From positions 5,084,001 through 5,148,000 of the forward strand of contig NZ_CP030047.1 in NCBI RefSeq assembly GCF_015291625.1: a DNA stretch of 64,000 nucleotides, given 5' to 3'. This document shows, piece after piece, positions 62,379-64,000 of this stretch; position 1 is the first letter of the stretch; every line of letters starts with the position of its first letter. This stretch comes from Bradyrhizobium sp. CCBAU 53421. GTDB taxonomy: Bacteria; Pseudomonadota; Alphaproteobacteria; Rhizobiales; Xanthobacteraceae. A program made the translations under genes and the position numbers. The notes below the pieces were generated by a model. It saw only the letters and a program-made list of their open reading frames with translations. It did no database searches and was not told the DNA's origin.

Positions 62379-63239
62379 TCAGACCACCGGCACAACTGTC
62401 GTCGGCTTGCCGCCCATCCACTCGGGCAGCGCAGCGCCGTCGCGGTGCCGGCCGCCGGCGCAGGACGCGGCCCAGGCAGCAACCGCGCCGAACAGCAGCG
62501 CCGCCGCAACCGAGAACGCCAGGATCACCGCGCTACGGCGCGAGGTCTGGATGGCCACTCTCGCATCGCCGATCACGCTGTCGACGCGCTTCTCGGCTTC
62601 GGCTGCGGCCAGGCCGGTTGCGGACGCAACCTGCTGGATCAGATAGCTATGGTCTTCGGTGTTGATGCCGCTGCGACTCGAACTGGTCAGCAGAATGCGG
62701 CCCGCCTCCGCCCGCTCGTATCCGATGTCGATGTTGGCCGGGCGCCGGATGGACCGGTACAGACGGTCGAGTTCGGCGCTCAGCAATGGCTCTGCGGCCG
62801 TCGCAGACGGTCGGCTCTGCACCAGCGGGCGCGCGGCCGACAGGCCGACAAGCGCAACGATTGCCGCACTGACGATGATAGCGAGCGCCCAGGCGGTCAG
62901 ACCGTGAAGTCCGTCGCGGCCTTCGATCTCATCGGCCGACGTCGCGCCGATCATGCGCTGCGCGCGGCCAGCGATGTAACCGCCGACGCCGAAGCTCACC
63001 AGCGCCTGCAGGATCAGGTACAGCCCGGACAGCAGCGCGAGCGCAGACGATGCATCGCGCCATGACGGCGAGCTCGAGCTCACACCCAGCCCGACGGCTG
63101 TGCCGAAGCCGATCAGGATAACCGATAGCGCCGCCGCAGCGAGCGCGCCGGCAAACACCGGACTCCATTGCAGCCGAAGGCCGGTCCTGTTGTCAGTCGA
63201 CACGGCAAGCCCATGCTCATTATCCATGACGGGATCCAT
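62379..63239 (-). CDS. Membrane protein of unknown function
   Basis: 286 residues from ATG 63239. Four transmembrane helices are visible: FAGALAAAALSVILIGFGTA, SALALLSGLYLILQALVSFG, ALAIIVSAAIVALVGLSAA and a last one, AVILAFSVAAALLFGAVAAW. A cytosolic or periplasmic helical domain lies between helices three and four (about 145-250). It begins seven bases after the stop of the 24-residue peptide gene, so the two are probably translated from one message. Confidence 0.65.
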   Translation of the reverse strand: MDPVMDNEHGLAVSTDNRTGLRLQWSPVFAGALAAAALSVILIGFGTAVGLGVSSSSPSWRDASSALALLSGLYLILQALVSFGVGGYIAGRAQRMIGATSADEIEGRDGLHGLTAWALAIIVSAAIVALVGLSAARPLVQSRPSATAAEPLLSAELDRLYRSIRRPANIDIGYERAEAGRILLTSSSRSGINTEDHSYLIQQVASATGLAAAEAEKRVDSVIGDARVAIQTSRRSAVILAFSVAAALLFGAVAAWAASCAGGRHRDGAALPEWMGGKPTTVVPVV

Positions 63240-63246
63240 GACGGGC

Positions 63247-63321
63247 CTATCGAAGTCCGAAGAACGACAATATTGCGAGAATGACCACAATCAGTCCCAC
63301 CAGATAGATCAACTGGTTCAT
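63247..63321 (-). CDS. 24-residue membrane micropeptide
   Basis: ATG 63321 is preceded by GGAGGAGG, one of the strongest ribosome sites in the window, and TAG lies at 63247-63249. The product begins MNQLIYLVGLIVVILAILSF and ends FGLR, so it is one transmembrane helix with a basic end. The next gene starts seven bases on. It is far below usual annotation limits. Confidence 0.7.
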   Translation of the reverse strand: MNQLIYLVGLIVVILAILSFFGLR

Positions 63322-63420
63322 GCAGACCTCCTCCGTTCAATTCGTTCTGACAATCTGTTCGGAATACCAAGGTTCCTATGCGTCGATCCGGCGCGGTTCG
63401 GCATGACCGGCCGACCATGA

Positions 63421-63450
63421 AAAAGGGCCCCGCCGAAGCGAGGCCCTCCT
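63421..63450 (-). terminator. Intrinsic terminator
   Basis: On the minus strand, AGGGCCTCGC and GCGGGGCCCT (with a C/G-offset pair) form a stem around TTCG, followed by TTTTT. It lies 28 bases after the stop of the gene at 63479. Confidence 0.8.
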
Positions 63451-63478
63451 TTGACTGTGCGAGATGCGTGCGCATCCG

Positions 63479-63724
63479 TTAGTCGTCGTCCCAGTCACGA
63501 CCGCGGATCACGACGCCACGGTCGCGGTAGTAGTCGCGATGATGGTACCAGCCATGGTGCCAGCCGCGATCGTGCTCCCGGTAGACGCGCGGACCGTCAT
63601 ATCGATCGCCGTAGTAACCGGGGCCGCTGCCGAAATAGACGCCCACACCTTGCGCGCTGGCAATGGTAGGTGCCGCTATCGAGAGCGCCGCCGCTGCGGC
63701 AAGTGCGTAAGTAAGCTTCGTCAT
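63479..63724 (-). CDS. Secreted His/Tyr/Arg/Asp-rich small protein
   Basis: 81 residues from ATG 63724 with AAAGGAGGAT upstream. A signal peptide (MTKLTYALAAAAALSIAAPT to ASA-Q) precedes a low-complexity mature part: GVYFGSGPGYYGDRYDGP, then HHGWYHHRDYYRDRG and a final DWDDD. The His-Tyr-Asp pattern suggests metal or surface binding. Similar proteins are frequent and unnamed in Bradyrhizobium. It has its own terminator. I see nothing further in 63725-64000. Confidence 0.7.
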   Translation of the reverse strand: MTKLTYALAAAAALSIAAPTIASAQGVGVYFGSGPGYYGDRYDGPRVYREHDRGWHHGWYHHRDYYRDRGVVIRGRDWDDD

Positions 63725-64000
63725 GACATCCTCCTTTGCAGTCCCCGGTGCTAACGGCTGGCGTCCGCGCATGTTGCAGGAACACGCTCGGAACTTTCCT
63801 GAACGCCTGTTCAACGTCGTGGCGAGTTCGACGCGCCGAATCTCGCGTGTCCGCGCGATCCGTGTTTCTTCGGATTCCAATTTCGTAGGAACCGCGCTAA
63901 CAGCCGGGAACCGGGGCTCGTTGGCGGCTCGGTTGATTTTTTTGGAATGCCGGCTGGGGCCGTTGGCCGAGCATACCCTGATCTACGTCAGTCGTAGCAC

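Overview
The window looks like chromosome from a high-GC alphaproteobacterium, most likely Bradyrhizobium or a close relative. The evidence is a linked ndvC-ndvD-ndvB cyclic beta-glucan locus, a ROSE-type RNA thermometer in front of an Hsp20 gene, the TCATCCTGAGGAG intergenic palindrome, and many small basic or membrane proteins of a Bradyrhizobium type. All of this was read from sequence alone; no database search was possible.

Layout. 1-5 kb: start of an unknown exported protein, a family 5 peptide-binding lipoprotein-like receptor, and a pair of apparently degenerate enzymes (an adenylate-forming protein and a GGDEF-like protein). 5.2-11.4 kb: one giant repeat protein with AIDA-like repeats followed by ten 109-residue repeats, probably a type I secretion substrate. 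11.9-23 kb: caspase-Sel1 protein and core genes (mfd, sdhE, recG, DUF502, glmS). 23-30.6 kb: small membrane proteins, a GAF-GGDEF-PilZ diguanylate cyclase, a WGR-adenylate cyclase, a nitrilase divergent from a LysR regulator, and a yjcH-actP pair. 30.8-34.3 kb: heat-shock block (RpoH-like promoter, ROSE, Hsp20, three small genes) and glmU. 34.5-41.8 kb: envelope genes and ndvC/ndvD/ndvB.

42.0-57.1 kb is a 15-kb integrative element in the 3' end of a tRNA-Lys(UUU) gene, bounded by 48-bp perfect direct repeats (42056-42103 and 57058-57105). A tyrosine integrase sits at the right end, followed on the same strand by an AlpA-like regulator, a RuvC-like resolvase, a RepA-like ATPase with iteron-like repeats next to it, a DUF5681 protein, a tail-collar protein, a scaffold-like protein and a large terminase. 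I see no portal, major capsid, tape measure or lysis gene. Because the genes are almost all intact and tightly overlapped, a phage satellite is as good an explanation as a decayed prophage. Its left end carries cargo: a GT9-like protein, a lipoprotein plus membrane coiled-coil pair, and a 254-bp stretch of six consecutive hairpins that may be an undescribed structured RNA.

57.1-64 kb: a GNAT-like ORF, an orphan nucleotidyltransferase, a small peptide with a double-glycine leader, then a cell-envelope or stress block (YihY/BrkB protein, holin-like membrane protein, a 24-residue membrane peptide, a secreted His/Tyr/Arg-rich protein).
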